DNA from: Ostrinia nubilalis
Taxonomy: Eukaryota; Arthropoda; Insecta; Lepidoptera; Crambidae
Assembly (NCBI RefSeq): GCF_963855985.1
Contig: NC_087104.1
Location: 9,114,001-9,178,000, forward strand
Length of the DNA stretch: 64,000 bases
Reading direction: 5' to 3'
The notes under the pieces were generated by a model. That model did not search any database. It was not told where the DNA came from and saw only the letters and a program-made list of their open reading frames with translations. Below, piece by piece: positions 23,501-35,666 of this stretch. Position numbers and translations under genes: made by a program. Position 1 is the stretch's first letter. Every line of letters begins with the position of its first letter.

Positions 23501-25582
23501 CTTTTTATTTTTCAAGTGGTACTGGTAATTTCTGGCGGCTATTATTAGATGTCAGTAATTGATGAAATGATCATGAGAGCAACAAATTGCAAGCACATTC
23601 TAAGGATTCTGGTTTTGAGTGATGCCACAGATGTTGTTATTATTTTCAATTCAACAGCTGATCGTGATTGATCGACGCTGGCTGATCGCTCAAGTAACTA
23701 AAAGAATGCTGTCATCGGAATTTGTGTTTGCAAATAAACAATTTATATTCAATCTTCAACTCTTTGTTACGTTATGATGGCAATAACAAGATATTACTTG
23801 TCATAAGAAGAATTTTATGGTATCATCTCTTAGATTCTGTAGTCTTATGTAGTTACGCCAGATTTGCGATTTAGTGAACGAACATAACATAATTTCATCT
23901 GCCACTTCCAACGATTTTAGTTATTGACTGGAATTTATTAGTTGATGTGTCACATTTACACAAAATATTATTAAATTTTCAGAAACTTCATCCTGTAAAT
24001 TGTGAATACAAAATGCCAATTTGAAGTTGGATTTGATTTTTCCAACTTCTAATGCATCTACATGTAAACAGACTTCTACTTCGAGCCTGATATCGATTTT
24101 AAACTCACTTATTTTTCCATACCTCGTTTAATGGCGTGTACTTTCACCTAAAGCCGAGGGTTCACTGTAGACCGGAGGCCGGTAACGAGCCAGGTGGTGC
24201 CACAATGTTCGCCAACAATGGTCCGGGGGTCGTGTGCACCCTTGCGTGCGCCGATATGAATTAAAAAGTCGATTTTTATTGCTCCTAGATGCAAACGCTT
24301 AATGAAGTCGGAAAGAAAGCAAGAGTAGCATTGTTATGGGGAAATGTAAGCCATTGGCGGTTTAAGTGGCATTTATTTTGCTTGATTAACTTTACGCGAT
24401 GTGAATAACGGCTTTATGTCTCGTTAAATTATCGTTAATATTGCTTTTATAGAGCAACGGGATCGTGATTTCGTTTTGTCAATGGAAGACATTCGATTTC
24501 GATTCGGGATTGTGATTGTTTTGCTATGTTCGAAAGTATGTGTAAAGATGTGTAAAGTGCACCTATTCGGTTTTATAGAAATCTATATAGGTACCAAATG
24601 TCACATTATTGATGACTGTGTTACTTTTCTTGTACATAGATAAATAGATATTTATTCTATTTATTCTTTTTATTCTTTTTAGAAATTCATTAGGTACGTT
24701 CCTAAAACAGAAGGGTATTTACCTCTCAACAATACTGAGGGGCATTGTACAAAACGAACTTCCCTGGCCGAACTGGAAACAATTCGACTTGTAAGTCGTG
24801 TACTTTGTACGGCATCTGTTTATGCCCTTTCCAAGATCCTGGCGACATTTTGCGATTATCCAGCCAATCACGAGTCCGCAGGAAACATTATAGTGAAGGA
24901 GTTCAGTATATTTAGTACCCTAAAAATAAACACGAAGCGTGCGCAAACGCCGCTCCTCCACACTTGAACTTGACTTCGGTTCAACGACCGAGGGTTTAGA
25001 ACTCCAACCCCACTCTTTTTGCTCCAATCGAAATTCAACTTTACCCCAAGCTTTTTTGGACACAATAAAGAACACAATCTCTTATCAGCGGGGTAGACTG
25101 CTTGACAATTAAAATGCATCTTAATGAAACTTTAAAGTAATACCATAAATAAATAAATAATTTACGCGCTTTCCAAAGAGCTATTGTCTCCTTAATGTTA
25201 AAACTTTTTTGATAATTTAAATAGAGATGTCCCTGTTTAAAGCATTAAAGGGTTATTTAGAAGCTTTGCAGCTTTTAAAATTATATGATGTAGATTTCAG
25301 TGAGTCCCATTCCCATATTTAGGGAGGTCAACACACTCATTGATATGAACGACCTTTGATAGTTAAGAGAGCATGAAATAGCAAAACTTTTTTCTCTTTC
25401 CATTCTAATTAGCGAGCAACATCATCGAGTCTATGATAAATTAATGAAGAAGAACATGTGTTTTATTTAGCTATCATCACGATTTTGATGTTTCCTAACT
25501 CTACAACTAAAACTGTCCGTAATTATTCATCTTTTTATTAGAGAAGGTGTATGTAGGTAGGTAGGTTAGTTCTTTCAACTCA
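17546..25582. other. Long intronic stretch, mostly unique-looking, no gene recognised
   Basis: About 8 kb without a recognisable transposon terminus, SINE, LINE tail or RNA gene. Open frames are all under 170 codons and lack motifs. Locally GC-richer blocks occur at about 21700-22080 and 23150-23350, amid AT-rich DNA. They could hold regulatory elements, but this is only composition. Confidence 0.4.
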
Positions 25583-25834
25583 CGAAGGCGAGTGAGCTTT
25601 ACTTGTGTGTGCACGTGTACGGTGTACGTGTAATGTCTGTCAAAACTTTTGAAAAAACGAACAGCCCCCCTTGACAAAACGCACTTTTTGATCGAATCGA
25701 AAATCGAATCCGTCAAAACTCCATACAAAAAAGGGGCTTTTCGACCACTTATCGACTGGTTTGCGATTATAATTTGCACTTTGTCTAGACCCACAGTAGC
25801 GAGCCATCACACATGTAAAGCTCACTCGCCTTCG
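25583..25834. mobile_element. Candidate 252-bp MITE with perfect 20-bp inverted ends
   Basis: CGAAGGCGAGTGAGCTTTAC at 25583-25602 is the exact complement of 25815-25834. The interior has GTCAAAACTCCATACAAAA, a word common in insect MITEs, and is non-coding. No convincing target duplication was found, so the true ends may lie a few bases outside. Confidence 0.65.
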
Positions 25835-27520
25835 CCACAATCAATTTTGTATCACCGCTTATTACCCAAAAAACATGTAGGTATCCACTCGTACCTAAAT
25901 AATTCTTCTGGCACGATTCTCAACGAGGCCATTTAAGTTATTAGCTATAGCTCTAAGTAATACTTATTTTTACTACCATTTTACTGCCTCCTTGAATTAT
26001 TATTATGGATATCTTGATGCTTGTTCCAGCTATTTCTGTTTTGTTAGATTATAATCTACCACACAAAAATGGACCGTAAAAACCGAAAATAGAGTAGTCG
26101 AAGCTCTACAATGGGGTATTGTGATGGTGGCAGCGTAGGAGGTTACTTCATTCACGAAACAACGATGGCATATCAAACTAAACACTGTGGTATCTTATTT
26201 AATGGTAATAAGTGCGATTTTGTAATAAAAATATAGAGTCCGATGAGCTGTGTCTAATTATACTTGCTTGAAATAAATTTACGCCAAAGGTACTCTTCCA
26301 CCATATGAATATGTTCTCTAGGTCTTTTCTAGCGATTTTGGAACCTAAGCTCTACATAATTGTATATGGATTTGATACCAAATTTTTAGGGCGTTCAAAA
26401 TGCGATACCTTCATAGATTTTGTCTAACAAGCATCTATGACATACCTAGTTCGTTATTCGCCAACGTAATTCACTGTGTATTGTTTTAAAATAACATCAA
26501 ATTTTAATGTAATGTAGGTAATTGAAGCATCAACTGAAATCCAATAACATCGCATTTTAAATTTTTGGAAATATTTTGTTAGAATTTCGGTAAGCTCCTT
26601 CCGGCTCTATGCAAAACCATACCATGAAATGTATTGTCTGTGTAGTTTACAATGAAAGTAAAATACAAAGGTCAGTGACCCCGAGACATGTTTAGTAGGT
26701 ATACTACACAATCCTATGCCCTAGATGTAATGAAACATTACTCCCTAAACCTTATCTCGATTACAGCATCCAACGCAGTTACTTAAACTAATTTATTATG
26801 CTGAGTGCTGCCAATTTGTGTAAGTAATCGTTTTACGCAACAGAATGAGTCTGTAAAAACACAATTTTTCTCATCCAATCTCACCATGGGGAATGTGTTA
26901 ATAAAACATTCGTGGATGCCGGCACGGCTTGCTGCGATCGATACGGCTCCTTTTCTGAACGAATAATTAAGGAGCACGGCAGAGGAGGTGGCCAAGTTGG
27001 CGCAGGTTAGTTAATTGATGATGGTAGCAATTTTACATTCCTTCAATATGATATACCTACAAAAGTAAAGTTCAGTAGGCTTGATGAAGAGATAACAGGA
27101 ATTAGCTTGCATGTGACTACGGCTGTAGTAACCTCGGCTGTAAAAAAAGTAGCGATCGCCTAAAAGTCAAGCTGTAAGTGTACTCATGTAGGTAGCTAGC
27201 TAGGTAAGTACTTCATATAAAATATCGCGTTTAGATCAGTGATTCTCTATTTTAACAGTAATCAATATTAAGACTCAGTCAATAAGTTACTTCTACTTTT
27301 GTTGGTTGCAATAACTGACTACAAAATCCTGGTGACAGAATGCAAGCGGACATAGGCGTCACATAAACCAATTGGGCGTCGAGTCGGCTTAGCGTTAATT
27401 AGTAGAGTCAGGAAATTGACAAGTGACTAACAACAACCGATCGGTCTTTACTTTGTGATGTCCCATTGAAAATGGTTAAATATCTGTAACATCAAGTTTT
27501 AACATAATTACAATTACCTA
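25835..27520. other. Intronic DNA, nothing recognised
   Basis: AT-rich, no repeat terminus or reading frame of note. Confidence 0.4.
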
Positions 27521-27970
27521 TGTACAGTCGCGGAATGAAAAGGTTCGTCACCTTAGTGTCGGTTTTCGCTTGCACTAGGTACTGTAAGAGTCAAACCTGC
27601 CAACATAACCGTGCAAGAAACATTGCTGCTAACATTTAAATAAATATGACGTTTGCTAACGAATAAGGTTTATTTTTCTATCCCATCAGTGCAATGTTAC
27701 AAAATGTAGTTTTTTTAAATTTAATAGATAATGGCAGGTTGAACCAACAAGAAGGTTTTAGTTTATCAATCATATTAATCTTCTTGACAAGTTAAATCGT
27801 CAAACAACTTTGATCTGAATAATTTTGAACTTTACTGACGAACAGTTAAAGATTATTTTCTCTAACTCGAGATTATTCTGTAACATAGTTTCAAAAGGCA
27901 ATATGTGCTCGCGATTCGTTGAAGGAATCAATTTGAAAACTGACGAACCTTTTCATTCCGTGACTGTACA
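27521..27970. mobile_element. 450-bp Tc1/mariner-type MITE
   Basis: The ends TGTACAGTCGCGGAATGAAA and its complement at 27941-27970 pair over 30 bases with one mismatch. TA on each side (27519-27520, 27971-27972) is the duplicated target. A TA site with roughly 30-bp inverted ends fits Tc1/mariner-type elements. The interior is non-coding, so it depends on another element's transposase. Confidence 0.8.
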
Positions 27971-28004
27971 TAATTTAATTAATGTTTTGAGAATATAGTT
28001 AATA

Positions 28005-29924
28005 GTCCAGTCAAATTAGACATGAACCCTGCATTAATTCGCATACAGCTGAAAATTGGTACGCATGTTCGGAGCACCATTATGAATTAACTGAGAAAAG
28101 TCCCCATCGATCCGACTTGTGCTAAAAAAAAAATTCAAGGTCAAAGTTAAAAAATACGGGTTTTTGAGATTTTCAGCTAAACGGTAAGTTTTATCACAAA
28201 AATATGTATGGCAAGGTTTAAGACCATACAATTATCTATCAAAATTGTCTATACCATTTCTCCTAAGAGTCAGCGTTTCTGAGATTCGATGATCCGAAGA
28301 GTCAAAAAAGTGTTTTCTTCATAACGGTCTTACACATAAATCTAATGTGATATCGCCTCGTGCCTCGACTCAGCATTGTATCATGATGTGTTGTCGACGT
28401 CGAATATAAAATGATCAACCTCAATGTCGACTGTCATCTTTAATTATCGAAAAATGGGTGCAACTTTGACGAAGGACTGCATCGTGAGTTTCTAAGATAC
28501 GAAGTTTTCGTGTTTATTACGTTTAAGAGCTTTTATATGCACACGTCACTACTCTACTTGTAACTCTATGGTCACTCTTTTAGCCCGACCAAGTTAGACA
28601 GTCCAGGTTATAATAATTCGCATAGAGCTGAAAATTGGTGTGAATGTTGAGAACACCATCTTAAATGAAATGTCAAAAGTCCCCGACAATCCGTCATTTA
28701 AAAAAAAAGTTTTCGAAGTCCCAAGTTTTTTGAATTGTTTGGCCTAGCAGTAAACTTATCATAATAATAGATAAAAAATAATAGTAGATCATAAAATTAT
28801 CTATTAAAATTACCTTTATCCCTTTTTCCTAAGAGTCACCAATTATGAGGTAGAACGAATCAAAAAGTTAGTTAAGATGTTCTCGTTATAATTATGCACA
28901 TGTTTCCACAACACCTATGATGGTTATTTGGCGCATTTTTTTTACCAGGTTTCCCCAGTAGGCCTTTTTTAAGATGTATTTGTTATCCTGTTCGATTTAA
29001 AACTATTTTAATAGAGTTGAAGTTGTGGACTTGTGGAGTAGTTAACAGAATGCGAATTCTTCAACTTTTTGCATCGTTACCACATAAACGGTGACTCTTA
29101 GGAAAAAGGGGCAAAGACACTTTTAATAGATAATTTTATGATTTACTACTATTTCTTATCATTTCTTATGATAAGTTTACTGTTTGGCGGAAAAATGCAA
29201 GAAACTTGGACTTCGTAATTTTTTTTTCAAATGACGGATCGTTTGGGACTTTTGACATTTCATTAAGGATGGTGTTCTCAACATTCACACAAATTTTCAG
29301 CTCTATGCGAATTATTATAACCTGGATTTTCTGACTTGACCGGGCTAAAAGAGTGACCATAGAGTTACAAGTAGAGTAGTGTCGTGTGCATATAAGAGCT
29401 CTTAAACATAATAAACACGAAAACTTCGTATCTTAGAAACTCACGATGCAGTCCTTCGTCAAAGTTGCACCCATTTTTTGATAATTAAAGATGACAGTCG
29501 ACATTGAGGTTGATCATTTTATATTCGACGTCGACAACACATCATGATACAATGCTGAGTCGAGGTACGAGGCGATATCACATTAGATTTATGTGTAAGA
29601 CCGTTATGAAGAAAACACTTTTTTGACTCTTCGGATCATCGAATCTCAGAAACGCTGACTCTTAGGAGAAATGGTATAGACAATTTTGATAGATAAATTG
29701 TATGGTCTTAAACCTTGTCATACATATTTTTGTGATAAAACTTACCGTTTGGCTGAAAATCTCAAAAATCCGTATTTTTTAACTTTGACATAGAAATTTT
29801 TTTTTAGCACATGTCGGATCGATGGGGACTTTTCACAGTTAATTCATAATGGTGCTCCGAACATTCGTACCAATTTTCAGCTGTATGCGAATTATTGCAG
29901 GGTTCATGTCTAATTTGACTGGAC
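28005..29924. mobile_element. 1.92-kb foldback element made of concentric palindromes
   Basis: The left arm (28005 to about 28875) and right arm (about 29050-29924) are near-identical inverted copies around a spacer of about 175 bp. Ends are GTCCAGTCAAATTAGACATG and complement, flanked by TA (28003-28004, 29925-29926). Each arm contains two versions of one module (TTCGCATAxAGCTGAAAATTGGT): the outer starts at 28005 and the inner at 28583, mirrored by the inner copy ending at 29345. Inner and outer palindromes share the same midpoint, near 28964. No protein is encoded. TA flanks suggest a Tc1/mariner-like or foldback non-autonomous element. Confidence 0.85.
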
Positions 29925-30037
29925 TATAAGTAATCCAATGTGACTGGCTGTTCAAATACAAACCATGAAAAGTTATGTAGAGTTCATTTGTTTTTCTGCT
30001 TTTTTCTTCTCACGAAAGTATCACCAAAGAACTCTCA

Positions 30038-30147
30038 GGCACCATTGCACCATCTTAATTTAACTTTGACAAACGTCAAAAATCTGTCAAACTCCATCCA
30101 AACCACCGTTATAGTTACGGTCAAAGTAAGGTGGTGCAACTCAGCCT
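30038..30147. mobile_element. MITE family A, copy 2
   Basis: The ends GGCACCATTGCACCATCTTA and AAGGTGGTGCAACTCAGCC are inverted copies, with ACTTTGAC/GTCAAAGT inside. The flanks TCA and TTA are a near-duplication. It lies 110 bp right of the large foldback. Confidence 0.75.
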
Positions 30148-30399
30148 TAGAAATAAGAAATATGAAGAACCTGAAAAACTTGGCCCCTTTTACCCTCACT
30201 CTAAACTATTGGCTAACTGACTACGATTCGCTTCCCAAAATAAACTTGTTTTAAGAAAACTTGCAGAAGTGCATTCCGTTTTAAGTGATAGATTTGGTGC
30301 AATCCTTTCGAAAATAAACTGTTTTAACTTTGGTGTCTATGGCGCAATGTTTGCTTGAAAATGTTGAGTAGTTAACCTGAAAATGAAGTGCGTTGCTAA

Positions 30400-30540
30400 C
30401 GCCCGTATTCACAAACATTACTATGAGATCTCACAGTGCGCGTGGACGCACAGGGTCACACACGAACTAACCACAGAGCTCTATTCTACGCTGAACGATT
30501 TAATGCTTCACTTAAGCAAGCATCGTTTATGAAACGGGTG
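30400..30540. mobile_element. MITE family B, copy 1 (CGCCCGTATTCACAAAC)
   Basis: The left end CGCCCGTATTCACAAAC and right end GTTTATGAAACGGGTG pair imperfectly. A longer, interrupted copy is found at 56538-56848, where an empty-site comparison shows the TAA target. It is non-coding. Confidence 0.7.
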
Positions 30541-31337
30541 TATGTTGGTAACGTGTGGCTAGATATAATCAATATTGTAAATTTTGGGAGTCCTCTAGAT
30601 AGCTTATTGTAATAATATTATTTAATATTCTATTATACTATAAGTATATAGGGCTCTATGCTACGCCATGTAAAATTTAAGTGGAGTCGAGATTGGGACT
30701 CGGGTGACCAAAATTCGAAATTGAAATAATGTATTTTTACATCTTCTTTAATTTTAACTTATTAGTAAGAATACTATCATATGTCACATACCTACCTACC
30801 TATTAATATTTCTTTTCAAAGAGGATGCTTATTCCAGAATGCAACTGCAAAAGACAGCAATACACAACAAATACCTAATCCCTAAAAATTATGACATTGC
30901 AAATGTACGAGCCCACAAGCTTAGATAAGAAACTTAGAAATCTCACTCTACTTAGATGTACTTTGCCATCTAAGTCCTACTTAGTAAGTGCAGCGTGGCC
31001 ATCGTAGGGTGTCTCAAGACGGCTACTATGACGCTAATCCAAGTGAATCTCGATCTTGTGGCATTGACAGAAGAAATGAAATCCTCTGACGTTTGTCCGA
31101 CGTACTTCTCCTGTTACCAACTTGACTTACGGTTGCTTACTTCCTCACTGACATTGGATTAGTTCTTCGCGAGTTCTGATAAGTTTCCGATGGTATTATG
31201 ATTCTTTAACTTATACGCAGTGGTTTGCCGTTTGGCTGTAAATGTTGTTTGGAAATTTTTTCGTATCATTCCAGATTCCAAATATCCTGTAAAAATGTCT
31301 ACAGTAAACGTGATTAATAGTCGATAAAGGCCATTAA
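30541..31337. other. Intronic DNA, nothing recognised
   Basis: No gene, repeat terminus or RNA gene was recognised. Confidence 0.4.
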
Positions 31338-31508
31338 CATAATAATATACTCTTGCCTTGCTCTACCGCCCCTTTGGGACAAGATATTGGTTGATATGCT
31401 GATAAGCTGGTTGAGGATTCTGGGTGAAGCTCGCTTCCACCTTCGGCCTGATCGTCACTTACCATCAGGTGAGATACAGGCCAAGAGCTTCCTCGTTGTG
31501 GATGAAAA
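31338..31508 (+). mobile_element. LINE 3' end (CACTTACCATCAGGTGAGATACAG... family)
   Basis: The segment carries CTTACCATCAGGTGAGATAC followed by AGGCCAAGAGCTTCCTCGTT and an A run at 31504-31511. It is a familiar lepidopteran non-LTR retroelement terminus, 5' truncated. The minus-strand open frame across it is a shadow. Confidence 0.6.
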
Positions 31509-32181
31509 AAAAGTAAAGTAGTACTATTTGTTATGTGTAGGTAAATATGTATGTTAATTATGTAGTTTTTATTGTCTTCACTACACACAGTGACAGTGAA
31601 ATGTTGATATAAATAAATAACTAAGTGGCGAAAGTTACCCAGTCACCTTTGTCAGCCTCTAATTTATTCCAAGAAATACCATTTATGAGCAAGGCAATTA
31701 AAGTTCGTGCACTTTTATAATTACATTATAGTCATTTTATGTCAATAAAGAATTTATTTATTTTATTTATTTATAGTATCCTTTATTTACTAGGTCTGTA
31801 GAGTCGCTCGTAAGTTGATAACTTGCATGCACTCAGTACATTTCCCAGTCATATAGGTAGCTCTAGTATCTATTACTTACTAACAGCATTCTTTAGATAG
31901 CAACACAGACATAATGTTGCCAACTTCAGGATATAAAACGAAACAAGGTCAGGAGTTTCTAAAGTGATTGTGGCGCATGTTAGCTTTTTATGACACATGT
32001 CAACCATAATTGGTGGGAGCGGCCGTTCCCAAGGGATGCAGGGACTCCACGTGCCGCGCCAGTGTGACCTTTATGGCCTTAGCAATTAGGTTACACTGGC
32101 CATTAAAAGTTATTTGTTATGATGGAGTGTGGTCTCTTCCTCTTTGAGGAATGGTAGTGGATTGTTCGAACGCCACTTTTC
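31509..32181. other. Intronic DNA with a repeated TTTATTTA tail at about 31747-31775
   Basis: CAATAAAGAATTTATTTATT at about 31743 looks like a retroelement 3' tail (AATAAA plus TTTA repeats). Its body was not recognised. The rest, including the GC-richer 32010-32060 part, holds no call. Confidence 0.35.
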
Positions 32182-34300
32182 GGGTTAGTCCCAACGGCCC
32201 CGGTGGAACTGCCCCGTCAACGGGGCGGATGGGAAAAAGTGTTTCAACGACCCCGGTAGTCATAGTCTTAGCGTTCAACGGGGTGGATGGAACACATCAA
32301 GTGTCAACCACCCCGGTATATCGTTTAACGGGGCGGATGGATCAAATCAAGTTTCAACCACCCCGGTATTTCACTAAACGTGAAAGATGACACAGATCTA
32401 AAAGGTTCCACCTCGGTATTGCATACCGAAAATAAAACCTGTTAATAAAATAAATAAAAAATATGTAAATAATAATCAGTTTTATTTAACAGTCACTGTT
32501 TAAAACATCTTCAGCATAAAAGTAAGTTTAATTGTCACAAAATATTATGGTCATAAACCTATAGATTACGTTTAGAATCACAGATGCGCAATTGTATTAA
32601 TCAGTCAATATTATAAAAATCTAATAGTCTAATGTGATAAAAAGTCACTCTAAAATTGTTACAAAATATTATTATTTTAGAATCACAGATACGTAGTTAC
32701 ATTAGTCAGTTGTTGATTAACAATAAAAGTAAGTTTAACTGTCGCAAAATATTATGGTCATAAACTTAAAGATTACTTTTAGAATCACAGATAATCAGTC
32801 AATATTAATAGCACTCTAATAGTCTAATGTGATAAAAAGTAACTCTAAAACTCCTCACTAACAAATAATAACAAGGAAATCTAAAATTTTTACAAAATAT
32901 AATTATTATTTAAGAATCACAGATACGTAGTTACATTAATCAGGTGTTGATTAACAATAGTACTTAAACTACTACTTAAATAAATCATTAATAAGACTCC
33001 TGTACACGATTACACTGCTAAGATGCTGACAGATTTTCTACTTGTTTTGAAATCACTTCATAATAGGAGGCGTCGCTGAGCAGTGTGTTTAACAACTCTA
33101 TGATATTCGGTTGCTTTTTTTAATTGTTTTATTAAGCTTTTTGTGTCACGCCTCAAGCATGTAAGTATTCCGGTGTCTCTCTCCGATTACGCACCAGATT
33201 GGAATAAACTTGTCTCGTAACCACTGACTGAGCATAAATATTTGCGGAAAAGCTACAGCAACCGAATATCATAGAGTTGTTAAACACACTGCTCAGCTAC
33301 GCCTCCTATTATGAAGTGATTTCAAAACATGTAGAAAATCTGTCAGCATCTCAGCAGTGTAATGGTTTACAGGAGTCTTTACTTTGGCACGACTTTATTA
33401 TAGAAAAAACAAAGGAATTTTTGAATGGCCAAATGACAGTAGGACATTTTCTAAAAAGTTTACGATAGTTATTAATTGATTAACCAATGAATACCGATTA
33501 AAGTACGAATATTAGATTATAGAAGTAATAATCGTATTTTTTTACAATTATATTTTAATAATTATATTTTATTTTGAAACAATTTTAGATTTTTTGTTAT
33601 TATTTGTTAGTGAGGAGTTTTGGAGTTACTTTTTATCACATTAGACTATTAGAGTGCTATTAATATTGACTGATTAATGCAATTACGCATCTGTGATTCT
33701 AAAAGTAATCTTTAAGTTTATGACCATAATATTTTGTGAAAGTTAAACTTACTTTTATTGTTAATCAACAACTGATTAATGTAACTACGTATCTATAAAT
33801 TCTTAAATAATGATATTTTGTAATAATTTTAGAGTTAGGTACTTTTTATTACATTAGACTAATAGAGTGTTATTAATATTGACTGATTAATGCAATTGCG
33901 CATCTGTGATTCTAAAAGTAATCTATATTTTATGACCATAATATTTTGTGACAATTAAACTTACTTTTATGCTGAAGATTTTTTAAACAGTGACTGTTAA
34001 ATAAAACTTATTATTATTTACATTTTTTTTATTTTATTAACAGGTTTTATTTTCGGTATGCAATACCGAGGTGGAACCTTTTAGATCTGTGTCATCTTTC
34101 ACGTTTAGTGAAATACCGGGGTGGTTGAAACTTGATTTGATCCATCCTCCCCGTTAAACGATATACCGGGGTGGTTGACACTTGATGTGTTCCATCCACC
34201 CCGTTAATCGCTCAGACTATGACTACCGGGGTCGTTGAAACACTTTTTCCCATCCACCCCGTTGACGGGGCAGATCCACCGGGGCCGTTGGGACTAACCC
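32182..34300. mobile_element. 2.12-kb foldback element with GC-rich terminal subrepeats
   Basis: The ends GGGTTAGTCCCAACGGCCCC and complement define inverted arms: 32182-33114 and 33258-34300, with a spacer of 143 bp. The outer ~220 bases of each arm hold degenerate subrepeats about 50-60 bp long built on AACGGGGCGGATGG and CAACCACCCCGGT. The inner arm is AT-rich and contains a tandem duplication with a period near 210 bp (right arm about 33622 and 33831). Arms differ by about 110 bp, mainly at the inner edge, where the right arm keeps a protein-like frame. No clear target duplication was seen. Long inverted arms with subrepeats recall Foldback and Galileo elements, but no sequence link to them was shown. 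Confidence 0.85.
33238..33468 (+). pseudogene. Protein-like open frame in the inner right arm of the foldback
   Basis: A frame open from just after a stop at 33235 to TAG at 33466-33468 reads EKLQQPNIIELLNTLLSYAS, then YYEVISKHVENLSASQQCNG, then a stretch ending GQMTVGHFLKSLR. It looks helical and amphipathic, rich in L/E/K/S, unlike random AT-rich translation. The left arm carries the inverted counterpart (about 33010-33114), but it has a stop (TAG after NLSAS) and lacks the last 30 or so residues. No proper start is present, so this is the tail end of a protein: transposase C-terminus or captured host exon. I do not recognise the family. Confidence 0.4.
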
Positions 34301-35666
34301 AGATTTTGCGAGATATACAAGAACACCATTAATATAAATTGTAGAGTCGGCATTACAGACTACAATTGTACAATGTTGGTGCAAAATAGCACATATTATA
34401 ATACTACAGAGCAGAGTTTTGCTTGATAGACCGTAGCCTGTACGTTTTATGGGAACCAGATAACGGGATTAAGCATGTGTAATAAGCAATATGTTTTTTA
34501 TAGATGTGCATTCTTAACTTTATGAATCTCTAATAATTGATTTATTTTCCAACAAAAAGCGGAATAATGTTACCTGAACATTTTTCTTTCATTTATGTTA
34601 TTTACTAAATAAAATTATAGACAATTAATTAGTTTTGCCAGCATTCAGGAAACCACTAAGGTTTGTGTTAATGCTGTTGCAATTTATGACATTAGTTATG
34701 GCATTCTCTTCTAGTCAATTTTGGGCCAAAAACATTAGACTATTGATAAAATGAACTTGCTGCTAAAACTAAAATAAAACGTAAAGTTAGGTACATTATT
34801 TTCTGTATCAGTTTTTTCCATCACCATAACGCCAGTAATACACCAATTAATATTAAAACAAGAGCAACACCCACTTACTGTGTAAACTCAAACAAATGGG
34901 GGTCGTATTATAAAGTAGCTAAGTTCTAAATTGGATTGGAAGTTTCGGTAAAAACCGATTCCCACATGAGTGATCGTACCGTAGTGGGGTTAAAGTTGAA
35001 GTTGGTAAAAAATCGGCTTCGCAGCTGGTCGGCACATGGCGGTTTAATAAAACGGGCCCTGCTTCTTTCGGCGTGGATTTTTTGAGCTCTTTCAGGTCAA
35101 ATTGCTGATCGAGAATCGCTTTGTTTTAAGGCGATTGCATTGGGATAGGACATAGAATGATGGGCTCTAATGCAGTTTATAAACCCGCCGACATGAGTTG
35201 AGTACTTTTGAGTTATCAACAATATTTAGTTGAAATTAAAAACTATAACTAATATTTAGAAACAATAGTTGATTAAAATTAACAACGGATCAAAAACTGG
35301 CTCTGAGTTATTCCCCTTATTACTTGAGCAATAAAGTCAACATTTGCGTAACTACATGCACTCAAAGTAAATTATCTTGAGGCAATCGGTCAAGGTGGTT
35401 GTAAAAGTTTTGAGACAGAACAGATGTAAATAAGATCATAATTTAGTATATTTACGTCCATATTATAGTCATAATATAGATAAGCAAGCGCCTTACTGAT
35501 ATCTTTAAACAAACATCGGCTAAGAGCGAATAGGAGTTAAGTGCGAAGGGTTCCGTAGCACCAAATACCTAATAACATTTTCTTCTACTTCTCTCGTATA
35601 GCGATATGGTTGTTTCCATGTTTGCCAATATCACATCAGCAGTTCAGCACAGCCATTCATGTTTTA
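34301..35666. other. Intronic DNA, nothing recognised
   Basis: No gene or repeat was recognised. Confidence 0.4.

Noticed and set aside
32190..32400. CRISPR-like or satellite array
   Set aside because: The regularly spaced GC-rich units are degenerate subrepeats mirrored at 34080-34300 in the other arm, so they belong to a foldback element. CRISPR is not expected in an animal genome.
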